A DNA stretch of 35,878 bases from JBBKXP01 sp038251315 (GTDB taxonomy: Bacteria > Pseudomonadota > Alphaproteobacteria > Rhodobacterales > Rhodobacteraceae): positions 1 through 35,878 of the forward strand of contig JBBSBK010000026.1 of assembly GCA_038251315.1 (NCBI GenBank). Direction: 5' to 3'. The number at the start of each line of letters is the position of its first letter. Position 1 is the first letter of the stretch. A program made the position numbers and the translations under genes. Below the pieces are notes generated by a model. That model was not told where the DNA came from, made no database searches, and saw only the letters and a program-made list of their open reading frames with translations. Shown piece by piece: positions 27,599 through 35,670 of this stretch.

Positions 27599-27667
27599 CT
27601 GCAGACTCGTCTTGCGGCGTTGCAGAAACTACCATGTATGGCAGGCCAATGCACCTCAATACCCACT

Positions 27668-28420
27668 CTAATACCCGGTCGGTCGCAAGACCACGCCCAG
27701 AGTCTTGAAGATCACCCACACGTCGGTCGCCAGTGACACCTTGCCGAGATAATCGGCATCGGTTTCATGCCGGAAAGCAAAGTGACTCTCGTTTCTCGCA
27801 GAGACCTGCCAAAACCCTGAGATACCCGGCCGCAGGGCGAAATAGGCCTGCGGATCGCCGTAGAGCGGCAGTTGTTCAGGCATCATCGGACGTGGGCCGA
27901 TCAGGCTCATTTCACCCTTGATGACATTCCACAACTGTGGGAGTTCATCCAGCGACGTCATCCGCAGCCAGCGCCCGACACGGGTGATACGCGGATCGTG
28001 TTTCAGCTTTTGGGTGATGCGCCATTCAAGCGCCAACGCCGGATCCGCCGCGAGATACTGCACCAGCCGGGCGTCGGCGTTGCGGGTCATGGTACGCAGT
28101 TTCAGGATCGAAAACCGCCGCCCCCCCACGCCGAGCCGGTCCTGAAAATAGAATGGTTGGCCACCCTCACACAACAGCAGCAGCGCACAAGTCCCAATCA
28201 CCGGCAAGGTCAGCGGCAAAGTCAGCACGATCAGGCTGACATCCAGCGCCCGCTTTCCCCAGATGGCATACCAGCCGGTTGGATTCGCGGCGGCTGGGCG
28301 CGGCAGGTCTATCCGACCCCGCTCCGCCAAAGCGCCGCGCACCCCCTTATCAGCGATTGGCGCCGCAAGAGGGCCAGCAATCGCCCCGAACGCAAGTTCG
28401 GAGTTCGTGAGATCTTTCAT
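27668..28420 (-). CDS. Undecaprenyl-phosphate sugar phosphotransferase (ExoY/WcaJ C-terminal type)
   Basis: A 250-residue initiating enzyme that transfers a sugar-1-phosphate from a nucleotide sugar to undecaprenyl phosphate at the inner membrane. It has a hydrophobic anchor (LDVSLIVLTLPLTLPVIG), then KLRTMTRNAD, DELPQLWNV, GEMSLIGPRPMMPEQ and RPGISGFWQVSARN, the PF02397 signature set. The ATG at 28420 has a strong AAGGGGAAG ribosome-binding site; a longer in-frame start at 28462 is unnecessary. It heads a minus-strand operon with the CpsD-like and PCP genes, with the promoter expected in the 28421-28930 region. The primed sugar may be galactose or glucose; this is not readable from sequence. 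Confidence 0.93.
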   Translation of the reverse strand: MKDLTNSELAFGAIAGPLAAPIADKGVRGALAERGRIDLPRPAAANPTGWYAIWGKRALDVSLIVLTLPLTLPVIGTCALLLLCEGGQPFYFQDRLGVGGRRFSILKLRTMTRNADARLVQYLAADPALALEWRITQKLKHDPRITRVGRWLRMTSLDELPQLWNVIKGEMSLIGPRPMMPEQLPLYGDPQAYFALRPGISGFWQVSARNESHFAFRHETDADYLGKVSLATDVWVIFKTLGVVLRPTGY

Positions 28421-28623
28421 CGCTTCCCCTTGCCGGCCAGCACCGGCACGCGTCAAAACCAAACCCTGGCGAGGATCAGACTGTCGGCATGTTCCGCCGA
28501 GCCGTCACCCCACCAATACAAAACTTAGAGGCACGCCGCCGGACGGTCCGCAAGATGGCCTTTGGGTCAGTCACCCAATCAGCTTTGCCACAGGCAGACC
28601 GCAGCAATCCGACGGATGCCACC

Positions 28624-28652
28624 GTTTCGCCATAATTTGTACCAGATTTCGT
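28624..28652 (+). repeat. Degenerate direct repeat, copy 1
   Basis: GTTTCGCCA, eight variable bases, then ACCAGATTTCGT. The same two blocks recur at 28802-28828. The two-block structure with a variable middle looks like a duplicated protein-binding site. Confidence 0.6.
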
Positions 28653-28674
28653 GGGCCGGGGTTTCGAATTCGTT

Positions 28675-28691
28675 GGAAACATACTGTTTCC
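28675..28691. promoter_or_regulatory. Palindrome GGAAAC-N5-GTTTCC
   Basis: Perfect 6-base arms around ATACT in the AT-richer part of the divergent region. It could be an operator for a dimeric regulator. I do not recognise the family. Confidence 0.4.
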
Positions 28692-28718
28692 GCCCTCAGA
28701 AATCCCTAATCAAATCAA

Positions 28719-28735
28719 TGTGATGTCGAATCACA
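28719..28735. promoter_or_regulatory. Palindrome TGTGAT-N5-ATCACA (CRP/FNR-like)
   Basis: Perfect 6-base arms around GTCGA, giving TGTGA and TCACA half-sites. The spacing between TGTGA and TCACA is seven bases, one more than the CRP consensus of six, so it is CRP-like rather than a standard CRP site. Confidence 0.4.
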
Positions 28736-28801
28736 CTTTTAATGCTTTTGGGCAACAATCCGGCGTTAGTCAGGCGTGGTTTTCGCGGGCCCCCTGCCCT
28801 G

Positions 28802-28828
28802 GTTTCGCCACATTGCACCAGATTTCGT
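28802..28828 (+). repeat. Degenerate direct repeat, copy 2
   Basis: GTTTCGCCA, six variable bases, then ACCAGATTTCGT. It begins 178 bases after copy 1 and ends about 100 bases before the MttB-family start. Confidence 0.6.
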
Positions 28829-28930
28829 CACCCCGCGGCGCCGCCACATAGGCGTTGCGTCCGACCAGCGCGGCTGTACTGATGCGGTCAAGATGAAGCT
28901 GGCCCCGGTCGGGCATTGAATGGACACCAG

Positions 28931-30472
28931 ATGGACGAACCGATCAGGCGTCGCCGCAGCGGCGGGCGCACCCGCGCACTCGACCAAGCCAGCACCCCGC
29001 GCCGCGCCCCCGATTACCGCCAGTTGCGCCATCCCTTTGCGCCGCAATCCATGTTCAGCGCCGACGAGGTCGCCAATGTCCACGGATCGGCCCTGCGCGT
29101 GTTGCAGGACCTTGGGATCAAGGTGCTGCTGCCCGAGGCGCGTGCCATCTATGCCGGTGCCGGGGCGCGGGTCGTTGACGACATGGTTCACATCGGCGCC
29201 GACATGGTGGCCGAGACCCTGCGCACTGCACCCAAATCCATTCGCATCCGCGCCGCCAATCCGGCCCGCGCCCAGACCTATGCCGAGGGCGCGATGCTGT
29301 TTCAGGGCGGTGCGGGCTGCCCGAATGTAACCGACCGGATCAGAGGCCGCCGCCCCGGCAGTCTGGCGACGTTCATCGAGACCACCAAGCTGCATCAGAC
29401 CTATGATGTGATCCACCTGCTCGGCCCGTCCGCCGAACCGCAGGACGTGCCCGTCGCCTTGCGCCATTACGCGATGATGCAGGCGCAGATGGAATGGTCG
29501 GACAAGCCGATGTTCGTCTATGCAAGGGGCACCGGGCAGGTCATGCAAAGTCTTGAGATGATCCGCATAGGGCTGAACCTGACCGAAGCCGATTTCCACG
29601 ACGGGGTCTGGGCGTTTTCGGTCATCAATTCGAACTCGCCCCGGATGCTGGACAATCCGATGGCGCAAGGCATCATCGACCTGGCCCGCGCCGGGCAGAT
29701 GACGGTGATGACGCCGTTCTGTCTGGCGGGCGCGATGGCCCCGGTAACGGTGGCCGGGGCACTGACCCTGCAACACGCCGAGGCGCTGGCGGGCATCGTG
29801 CTGGCGCAGATGACCAAGCCCGGTGCGCCGATCAGCTATGGCGGGTTCGCGTCCAACGTCGATATGAAATCGGGCTCGCCTGCCTTCGGCACGCCCGAAC
29901 ACGTCAAGATGCAGATCGGATCGGGACAGTTGGCCCGCCATATCGGCCTGCCGTGGCGATCCGCCGCCGGGGCCGCGTCGAACGCGGCCGACATGCAGGC
30001 GGCGACCGAAAACAACATGGGCTTGTGGGGCGCGCTGATGGCCAATGCCACCCTGACGATCCATGCCGCAGGCTGGCTGGAAGGCGGGCTGGCCTTTGGC
30101 TATGAGAAATTCATCAACGATATCGAGGCGTTGCAGATCATCGCGGAACTGGCGACCAAGCCTGTCGCTGACGATGCCGAGATCGGGTTCGACGCCATTG
30201 CCGATGTCCCCCCCGGCGGCCATTTCTTTGCGACCCAGCACACGATGGACCGTTATGCCACGGCGTTCTATGCCCCGTTGGTCGCCGATCTGACGAACGT
30301 CGGCAAATGGACCGAGGGCGGGGCGTTGAAGGCTGACCAACGCGCGACGGGCATCTGGCAGCAGAACCTTGCCGACTTTGTCCAGCCGCCGACTGGCGTC
30401 GACGTGGCCGAACGGCTGGCCCAATACATCGCTGAAATGACCGCCAAGGGCGGCGCGGCGCCGATGGAATGA
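28931..30472 (+). CDS. Trimethylamine methyltransferase (MttB) family protein
   Basis: A 513-residue protein of the MttB superfamily, a TIM-barrel family whose members demethylate quaternary amines and pass the methyl group to a corrinoid protein. Family-like segments include GIKVLLPEARAIYAGAGARV near the N-terminus, FQGGAGCPNVTD, MTPFCLAGAMAPVTVAGAL and PISYGGFASNVDMKSGSPAFG, abbreviated here. The frame is read through with ordinary codons, so it is the non-pyrrolysine type common in alphaproteobacteria. No corrinoid-protein gene is adjacent, so the substrate is open (glycine betaine-like compounds are possible). ATG 28931 is preferred over TTG 28916. It overlaps kynA by 4 bases. Confidence 0.88.
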   Translation: MDEPIRRRRSGGRTRALDQASTPRRAPDYRQLRHPFAPQSMFSADEVANVHGSALRVLQDLGIKVLLPEARAIYAGAGARVVDDMVHIGADMVAETLRTAPKSIRIRAANPARAQTYAEGAMLFQGGAGCPNVTDRIRGRRPGSLATFIETTKLHQTYDVIHLLGPSAEPQDVPVALRHYAMMQAQMEWSDKPMFVYARGTGQVMQSLEMIRIGLNLTEADFHDGVWAFSVINSNSPRMLDNPMAQGIIDLARAGQMTVMTPFCLAGAMAPVTVAGALTLQHAEALAGIVLAQMTKPGAPISYGGFASNVDMKSGSPAFGTPEHVKMQIGSGQLARHIGLPWRSAAGAASNAADMQAATENNMGLWGALMANATLTIHAAGWLEGGLAFGYEKFINDIEALQIIAELATKPVADDAEIGFDAIADVPPGGHFFATQHTMDRYATAFYAPLVADLTNVGKWTEGGALKADQRATGIWQQNLADFVQPPTGVDVAERLAQYIAEMTAKGGAAPME

Positions 30473-31302
30473 CCGACCCCGTTGACCCCGCCAAGGACGG
30501 CGCCAAGATGTCGTTCGCGGCTGACATGAGCTATGGTGATTACCTCAACATCGACCAGATCATCGGGGCGCAGCACCCGATATCAACCGCGCACGACGAA
30601 TTGCTGTTCATCGTCCAGCACCAGACCAGCGAATTGTGGATGCGGCTGATCCTGCATGAACTCGACGCCGCCCGCGCGTTGATCGCGGCGATGGATTTCG
30701 CCCCGGCGTTCAAACTGCTGGCGCGGGTGGCGCGGATTTTCGAGCAGTTGAACAACGCGTGGGACGTGTTGCGCACGATGACGCCGAGCGATTACACGAC
30801 GTTCCGCGAGACGCTGGGGCACTCGTCGGGGTTTCAATCGCACCAGTACCGGCTGATCGAATTCACCCTTGGCAACCGTAATCGAGGCATGATGAAGGTG
30901 CATGAACACCGCCCCGATCTGCACGGGTTGCTGGTGGCCGAACTGGCGCGGCCTTCGCTGTATCACGTGGCGCTGCGGGCCTTGGCGGCGCAGACCGGGG
31001 CAGCGTTTGCGCCCGAAGTGTACCGCATGGATGCGCCGCACCGCGCCGATCCTGCCGTCATGGCGGCGTGGACGGTGGTTTATCGCGCGCCGGAACAATG
31101 GTGGAGCCTGTACGACCTTGCCGAAAAACTTGTCGACCTGGAAGACTACTTTCGTCGCTGGCGGTTCAACCATGTCACCACCGTCGAACGGGTGATCGGG
31201 TTCAAGCGCGGCACCGGCGGGACGTCGGGCGTGCAATACCTGCGCCGGATGCTCGAGGTCGAACTGTTCCCTGAACTGTGGCACCTGCGCGGAGACCTGT
31301 GA
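30469..31302 (+). CDS. kynA: Tryptophan 2,3-dioxygenase
   Basis: A 277-residue heme enzyme that opens the indole ring of L-tryptophan to N-formylkynurenine, the first step of the kynurenine pathway, in the cytoplasm. Diagnostic segments are SYGDYLNIDQI, HDELLFIVQHQTSELW, SSGFQSHQYRLIEF, RRWRFNHVTTVERVIGFKRG and GTGGTSGVQYLRR, all as in bacterial TDO. The length is normal. The ATG overlaps the MttB-family stop (ATGA), so they share a transcript. Formamidase and kynureninase genes, its usual partners, are not present downstream in this window. Confidence 0.96.
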   Translation: MTDPVDPAKDGAKMSFAADMSYGDYLNIDQIIGAQHPISTAHDELLFIVQHQTSELWMRLILHELDAARALIAAMDFAPAFKLLARVARIFEQLNNAWDVLRTMTPSDYTTFRETLGHSSGFQSHQYRLIEFTLGNRNRGMMKVHEHRPDLHGLLVAELARPSLYHVALRALAAQTGAAFAPEVYRMDAPHRADPAVMAAWTVVYRAPEQWWSLYDLAEKLVDLEDYFRRWRFNHVTTVERVIGFKRGTGGTSGVQYLRRMLEVELFPELWHLRGDL

Positions 31303-31478
31303 TGACACCTCTGCCCCTGAAACAGCTTTTCGATCTGCCCGACAACTTGAGTTTCGGGATCACGGGGCTACTTCTGGACGACGCCGACATCACGACGGCG
31401 GTCGACGCGCTGGCCCATGTGATCGGCAACCGGCTGTGCGACGATCCGGTGTATCGGCGGACCAACAGGGTGACCTGA
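31302..31478 (+). CDS. Small hypothetical protein, 58 residues
   Basis: A short ORF starting with ATG that overlaps the kynA stop by one base (TGATG), with GGAGA upstream as ribosome-binding site, so translation is plausible. The start (PLKQLFDLPDN) loosely recalls the N-terminus of kynureninases, the enzyme usually encoded after kynA, but the rest does not continue as one. It could be a remnant of a deleted kynU or an unrelated small protein. I do not recognise a family. Confidence 0.4.
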   Translation: MTPLPLKQLFDLPDNLSFGITGLLLDDADITTAVDALAHVIGNRLCDDPVYRRTNRVT

Positions 31479-31609
31479 TCGCGGCGCAACGACTGTTTGT
31501 CGCCGGGACTGATGCAGATCAGGATCGCCACTCTTGCTATGTCGTAGTTAAATGACGGTCGCGAATCGTTGATGATAGTACACACCCAGAATCATGGGGA
31601 TCGTTGTCA

Positions 31610-31960
31610 GTGGAAAAATCGCAATCGGCGTTTCTGGTGGTGGGTCAGACGGGAATTATCCTGTACGACATGATGGCAACCCTCGAGGCCACTTTTGCCG
31701 GTTGGCGGGGCGTGGCGACGTGCACCGTGGATGCGGCACTCGACCTGCTCGACGACGTGCCGGTCAGGATCGCCTTTATTGCCGCAGCCCCACGTGACTT
31801 TGCCGGCAGTCCGCTGGCCGCCCGGCTGCATCAGAGCGGCGCACGGATCGTCCTGATGGGCGACGCGGCGGAGGAATCCGCTACAACCAGCACCTACCCG
31901 GTTCTGCATCGCCCGTTTCGAACGGACGACATCGTCGGGATCGCCCGCGCACACGCCTGA
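31610..31960 (+). CDS. Degenerate response-regulator receiver-like protein
   Basis: A 116-residue single-domain protein. The layout is that of a CheY-like receiver: a hydrophobic first strand (SAFLVVGQTGIILYDM), a third strand RIAFIAAAPRDF, a fourth strand ARIVLMGD and a C-terminal VLHRPFRTDDIVG in place of the usual KPF. The phosphoacceptor Asp is missing (Ala at the strand end) and the conserved Lys is Arg, so phosphorylation is unlikely. GTG 31610 is chosen because GGGGA lies eight bases upstream; TTG 31604 is too close to it. It lies 87 bases before the histidine kinase gene and may modulate that kinase (inference). Confidence 0.6.
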   Translation: MEKSQSAFLVVGQTGIILYDMMATLEATFAGWRGVATCTVDAALDLLDDVPVRIAFIAAAPRDFAGSPLAARLHQSGARIVLMGDAAEESATTSTYPVLHRPFRTDDIVGIARAHA

Positions 31961-32047
31961 CCACCTGTTTTACCGACTCCTCTGGCCTTGCCCGGTTTCA
32001 ATGCCATAGTGTCATGAGACAGGTCCGGCCGCGGCCGCCCGTTCAAA

Positions 32048-33772
32048 ATGACAGGATCAAGTCAAAACATGCGTCGGCTGCGTGCGATATTCGACAGGCT
32101 TGGGTTTCGGCTTGCGTTGATGCTGGCGGTTGCGCTGCTGCCCTTGCTGATCGTGTCGATCATCCGGTCGCAAGCCGTCATGACCGAGGCGCGAGCCCGG
32201 TCGCAGACCGTTTTGGCGGGCGAAACACTGCGGGCGGTGGGCGGCGTGGTCTCGCTGATCGACAATGCCAAGGGGGCCGTTCAGGCCCTGAGCCGGAACT
32301 TTCCGCAGCTTCTGGCTGACCCGGCCCAATGTCAGACCCTGATGCAGGACTGGCTCGGCGACACGGTGTATACCTTTATCGCGTTCATCGACCTGACCGG
32401 CGATGTTCCCTGTTCCAGCGCTCCCGAACCTTTCAGTCTCCGCGACACACAGCGGTTGCAGGAGTTGATCGCCGATCCCCGGCTTCAGGTCCGGGTCATT
32501 CAGAATGCGACGGTCTCGGGCACATCGGTGCTGAGCGTAACCGCCCCGGTCGCCGATGCGACGGGGGCGCTGATCGGCTTTGCCGCCATATCGGTGCCGC
32601 ACACCGCCCTGCGTAACCTTGACAGGCCGCAATCTGCGGGGGCGACGTTTCTGACGGTGGATGCCGCTGGCACGGTGCTGACCGCGCCGGGCGAACTGGA
32701 CGCCGCTGCTCTGATCCTGCCCCTGATGAGCACAAAGGAAACCATTGGCAGCTTGCCCCGCAGCTTTTCCCGTGTCGGCCGCGACGGAGTCATCCGGGTT
32801 TACGCGATTACCGCCATCGTCGGTGATGAAATTTTTGCCATTGGCACCTGGCCCGAGGCAACCGGCAACGCCGAGCAGTGGAACTTTGGGAATCCGGCGG
32901 TGTTTTCGGCGCTGATGTGGCTGGCCAGTCTGGCGGTCGCATGGTTCGCGTCCGACATGTTCGTCACCCGCCACGTTCGCCATCTGCGCCAGTCGATGCG
33001 CCGCTTTGGCCAGACCCGGCTGCTTTCGGGGACGCCAGTCTCTGGCACGGCACCCGCCGAAATCATGGACGTCGGCATGGCATTCGTCGACATGACCGAA
33101 CAGATCCTGCACGACGAGGCCGAGCTTGAGGATATCTCGCGCCAAAAGGACATTCTGCTGCGCGAGGTCCATCACCGGGTCAAGAACAACCTGCAATTGA
33201 TCGCTTCGATCATGAGCCTGCAGATGCGCCAGACCAAATCGCCCGAGGTCGTCGGCCTGCTGCGTAGTCTGCAGGACCGCATCAACAGTCTGGCGACGAT
33301 CCACAAGGGCCTCTATCAGACCACCGGGCAGGCCGATGTCTGGATCGACGAACTGTTGCTGACCATCGTCAATCAGACCGTCAGGATGGGTGTCGGGGAT
33401 GCCAAGGCAATCGATCTGCACACCGATATCGCGACGCTGCAACTGAATCCCGATCAGGCGGTGCCGCTGGCCCTGATGGTCACCGAAGCGTTGACCAATG
33501 CGCTGAAAAATATCGGCTCACCCGACGGCACGCGGCCCCGTTTGTCGGTCACGCTGGCGACGACGGGCGACGATCACGCCGAACTGGCCGTGTTCAACAC
33601 GCTCCCGCCCAGCCCCGGGCCTCTGGATGCGCAAACCTCGACCGGGCTGGGAACCGAACTGCTGGATGCCTTTGCGATGCAGTTGGGCGGCACATTGACC
33701 AAGACGCACGACGGCAAGGCCTATGTTCTCAGCGTGCGCTTTCCGATCGAGCCTTTATCGGCCAAGACCTGA
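32048..33772 (+). CDS. HisKA_2-type sensor histidine kinase
   Basis: A 574-residue membrane sensor kinase. A first membrane helix (about 20-42, ALMLAVALLPLLIVSII) is followed by a periplasmic sensor of about 235 residues resembling a dCache/PAS-like domain. A second helix is near 285-305, then a HAMP-length linker. The HisKA_2 dimerisation motif LLREVHHRVKNNLQL carries the phospho-accepting His (375 or 376). The ATPase N-box is VTEALTNALKNIG. In alphaproteobacteria this kinase class commonly feeds the PhyR-NepR-EcfG general stress pathway, which fits the ecfG gene 2 kb away. ATG 32069 is an alternative start. A strong terminator follows. Confidence 0.9.
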   Translation: MTGSSQNMRRLRAIFDRLGFRLALMLAVALLPLLIVSIIRSQAVMTEARARSQTVLAGETLRAVGGVVSLIDNAKGAVQALSRNFPQLLADPAQCQTLMQDWLGDTVYTFIAFIDLTGDVPCSSAPEPFSLRDTQRLQELIADPRLQVRVIQNATVSGTSVLSVTAPVADATGALIGFAAISVPHTALRNLDRPQSAGATFLTVDAAGTVLTAPGELDAAALILPLMSTKETIGSLPRSFSRVGRDGVIRVYAITAIVGDEIFAIGTWPEATGNAEQWNFGNPAVFSALMWLASLAVAWFASDMFVTRHVRHLRQSMRRFGQTRLLSGTPVSGTAPAEIMDVGMAFVDMTEQILHDEAELEDISRQKDILLREVHHRVKNNLQLIASIMSLQMRQTKSPEVVGLLRSLQDRINSLATIHKGLYQTTGQADVWIDELLLTIVNQTVRMGVGDAKAIDLHTDIATLQLNPDQAVPLALMVTEALTNALKNIGSPDGTRPRLSVTLATTGDDHAELAVFNTLPPSPGPLDAQTSTGLGTELLDAFAMQLGGTLTKTHDGKAYVLSVRFPIEPLSAKT

Positions 33773-33802
33773 GCCGGAAAAATTTGCCCCTCGCTATGAA
33801 AT

Positions 33803-33833
33803 CGGACCGCAGGATCACCTGCGGTCCGTTTTT
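33803..33833 (+). terminator. Rho-independent terminator
   Basis: A perfect 11-base-pair stem (CGGACCGCAGG / CCTGCGGTCCG) with a four-base ATCA loop is followed directly by five T. It ends the kinase transcript 30 bases after its stop. The DUF1328 gene converges on it; the opposite strand lacks a T-run, so termination in that direction is less certain. Confidence 0.92.
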
Positions 33834-33854
33834 CGATGCAGCTTGCCGAATCGT

Positions 33855-34028
33855 TCAGACCGGCGGGCGGCCCCGGACGGCGCGGGCGATCATCGCCACG
33901 ACGAACAGGATGAGGAAGATCACGAACAGGATTTTTGCGATCCCTGCGGATGCGCCAGCGATGCCGCCGAAACCAAGGGCAGCCGCGATCAGGGCGACCA
34001 CGAGAAAGGTAAGGGCCCAGCCAAGCAT
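33855..34028 (-). CDS. Small membrane protein, DUF1328 family
   Basis: A 57-residue protein consisting of two hydrophobic helices (LGWALTFLVVALIAAALGFG and AGIAKILFVIFLILFVVAMI) joined by a glycine-rich turn and ending in a basic ARAVRGRPPV tail. This is the DUF1328 (YtjA-like) pattern. ATG 34028 follows a strong AAAGGAGA ribosome-binding site; a longer in-frame start at 34076 would overlap the promoter. An EcfG-like promoter lies just upstream, so it is probably made in the general stress response. Its molecular role is unknown. Confidence 0.9.
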   Translation of the reverse strand: MLGWALTFLVVALIAAALGFGGIAGASAGIAKILFVIFLILFVVAMIARAVRGRPPV

Positions 34029-34074
34029 TTGAAGTCTCCTTTGAAAATCGAAACGGGTGTCGATGTGGCGTCTC

Positions 34075-34100
34075 AACCCCTGTACCGGGCTTTTGGTTCC
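34075..34100 (-). promoter_or_regulatory. EcfG-type (general stress) promoter
   Basis: Read on the minus strand this is GGAAC, 17 bases, then GGTT. The alphaproteobacterial EcfG consensus is GGAAC, 16-17 bases, then CGTT. It points toward the DUF1328 gene and would give a leader of about 40 bases before ATG 34028. The ecfG gene itself lies 1.6 kb away. Confidence 0.65.
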
Positions 34101-34120
34101 CGCAGCGTCACGCCGGCCAG

Positions 34121-35668
34121 TCAGACCATTTCTTCCGGCGCACCGGGAAGCGGCTGGCCGATCTCTGCCGCCGGATGCAGATCATAGGGCAGGATGAACC
34201 CCTGACGCTGTTCTGGCGGGCGGTCCCGATTGTCCAGCGCGCGTTGCCGCCACGCCGCAAATGCGGTGTCGGGCGCGTAGAACTGGGCGCCGGCGCTGTC
34301 GGTCAGCCAATGCCGGAACACCGCCTGGCGCAGTTGCGTCACCTGCCCCGGATCGCGCAGCACGACGCCCGCCTCGCTGTCCCAATGCAGGCTGCGCCCG
34401 TTCAGGTTCGCCGATCCGACGATAGCAGCGACATCGTCGAACAGCGACACCTTGGCGTGGACGTAGACGATCGGTGCCGCGTCCAGCGTCGCCCTTTCGC
34501 TGTCGTCGTCGGCAGGACCGGGCGGGCGCGGCTGCACCGGGCTGACCACCAGAAACCTGTCGCCAAAGGCATCATGGACATCGGCGATCGCGCGCACCTG
34601 AAGGTGTTCACCGAACCGGACATCAAGGTCGGGGTTATCGTCGAAGGCGGCATCCTCGGGGGCGGCGGGCAGCAGGACGATCAGGGTCAGATCCGGCTGC
34701 CGCCGCCCCGCAGCGACGAGTGCCGCGGCGATGTGTTTGTCGCGGAAATACTGGTTTTCCATGTAGATGAATTTACGGGCCGCTCCGATCAGGGCGATAT
34801 GGACATCGCTCAGGTCGCTGACCAGTGGTTTGGGACCAAGATGGAACATCGGAAACCGGCGCCGCCGCGATTGCGTGATGGCAAACGCCGGACCGCGCGT
34901 CGGTGGCTTTTGCCTGCCCGATATGACCGCGCCCATCGCGCCCAGAAATGCCAGCGCATCGCGGGCCACGTCAGGGTCCTGCAGCACCAGTTGGATGTCA
35001 TGCCAGGTATCTTGCGCGGGCTCGTCGTGGTCGTTGTCGTCATAGCGGCGGTTGTTCAGATCAAGCCCGCCGATATAGGTGGTCTGGCCGTCGAACACTG
35101 CCAGTTTGTGATGCAGCGTCACCGGGTGCAGGCGCGGCACGACGAACCGGCGAACCCGCGCCACCCCGTCCTCCAGCCTGACCAGTTCATGCAGGCCGGG
35201 TGCAAAACGCAGGGCGCTGGTCGCATCGCCATCGTCGTTCAACCCTTCAACGACCTTGGTGAGGTCTTTCCTGGTGCGCAGGGCGAACATCAGGCGCGGC
35301 ACGATCCCGCCATGCGCCGGATGCAGCAACGCACGTACAGCTATCCGCGCCGCACCGGCGCGGGTCAATTCGTTCAGCGCCAGATAACGGGCGACGAAAT
35401 GCCATGCCTGCATGTGCATGTCGCTGGACATGATCGGGTCGAAATCCGACAGGGTCAATTCGACGCTTACGCCACGGTTCAGTGTATCGACGATCAGATC
35501 GGCCCAAACCTTGCCCACCGCAAGGCCGGCGTCCGAATGCAGCCGCGTCGTCGGATCGAACAGGCGAAACCCCATGCGGATGTCGGATCTGGCCGCCAGA
35601 AACAGGGATTCGAGGCGCGGGTAGGCTTCGTTTGCCGTCACCAGAACCTCGACCGTGCCAGTGACCAT
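34121..35668 (-). CDS. Phospholipase D-like protein with two HKD motifs
   Basis: A 515-residue protein of the phospholipase D superfamily. HKD motif 1 is LHHKLAVFDG (His187) followed by YIGGLDLNNRR. Motif 2 is VHAKVSLFDD (His404) followed by IVGSANLNGRSL. Both active-site halves appear intact, which suggests transphosphatidylation or phospholipid hydrolysis. No signal peptide is visible. The ATG starts two bases after the ecfG stop, so it should be co-transcribed and possibly coupled with the sigma factor. A role in membrane lipid remodelling under stress is an inference from that link. Cardiolipin-synthase-like activity is an alternative. Confidence 0.9.
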   Translation of the reverse strand: MVTGTVEVLVTANEAYPRLESLFLAARSDIRMGFRLFDPTTRLHSDAGLAVGKVWADLIVDTLNRGVSVELTLSDFDPIMSSDMHMQAWHFVARYLALNELTRAGAARIAVRALLHPAHGGIVPRLMFALRTRKDLTKVVEGLNDDGDATSALRFAPGLHELVRLEDGVARVRRFVVPRLHPVTLHHKLAVFDGQTTYIGGLDLNNRRYDDNDHDEPAQDTWHDIQLVLQDPDVARDALAFLGAMGAVISGRQKPPTRGPAFAITQSRRRRFPMFHLGPKPLVSDLSDVHIALIGAARKFIYMENQYFRDKHIAAALVAAGRRQPDLTLIVLLPAAPEDAAFDDNPDLDVRFGEHLQVRAIADVHDAFGDRFLVVSPVQPRPPGPADDDSERATLDAAPIVYVHAKVSLFDDVAAIVGSANLNGRSLHWDSEAGVVLRDPGQVTQLRQAVFRHWLTDSAGAQFYAPDTAFAAWRQRALDNRDRPPEQRQGFILPYDLHPAAEIGQPLPGAPEEMV

Positions 35669-35670
35669 GA

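Larger units (their letters stand above)
28421..28930. promoter_or_regulatory. Intergenic regulatory region (510 bases)
   Basis: No gene is convincing here. The region separates the divergent initiating-transferase operon and the MttB-family gene, so it must hold promoters for both. The stretch 28624-28760 is clearly AT-richer than the window average. It contains two perfect 6-base-arm palindromes and one copy of a degenerate direct repeat; the second copy is nearer the MttB gene. I could not assign a confident promoter box. Confidence 0.5.

Noticed and set aside
28719..28735. Canonical CRP site
   Set aside because: The half-sites fit, but the spacing between TGTGA and TCACA is seven bases instead of six, so it is reported only as a CRP-like palindrome.
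31474..31523. Terminator after the kynA operon
   Set aside because: CCTGATC and GATCAGG are perfect arms but 36 bases apart, with only a short inner stem and no T-run.
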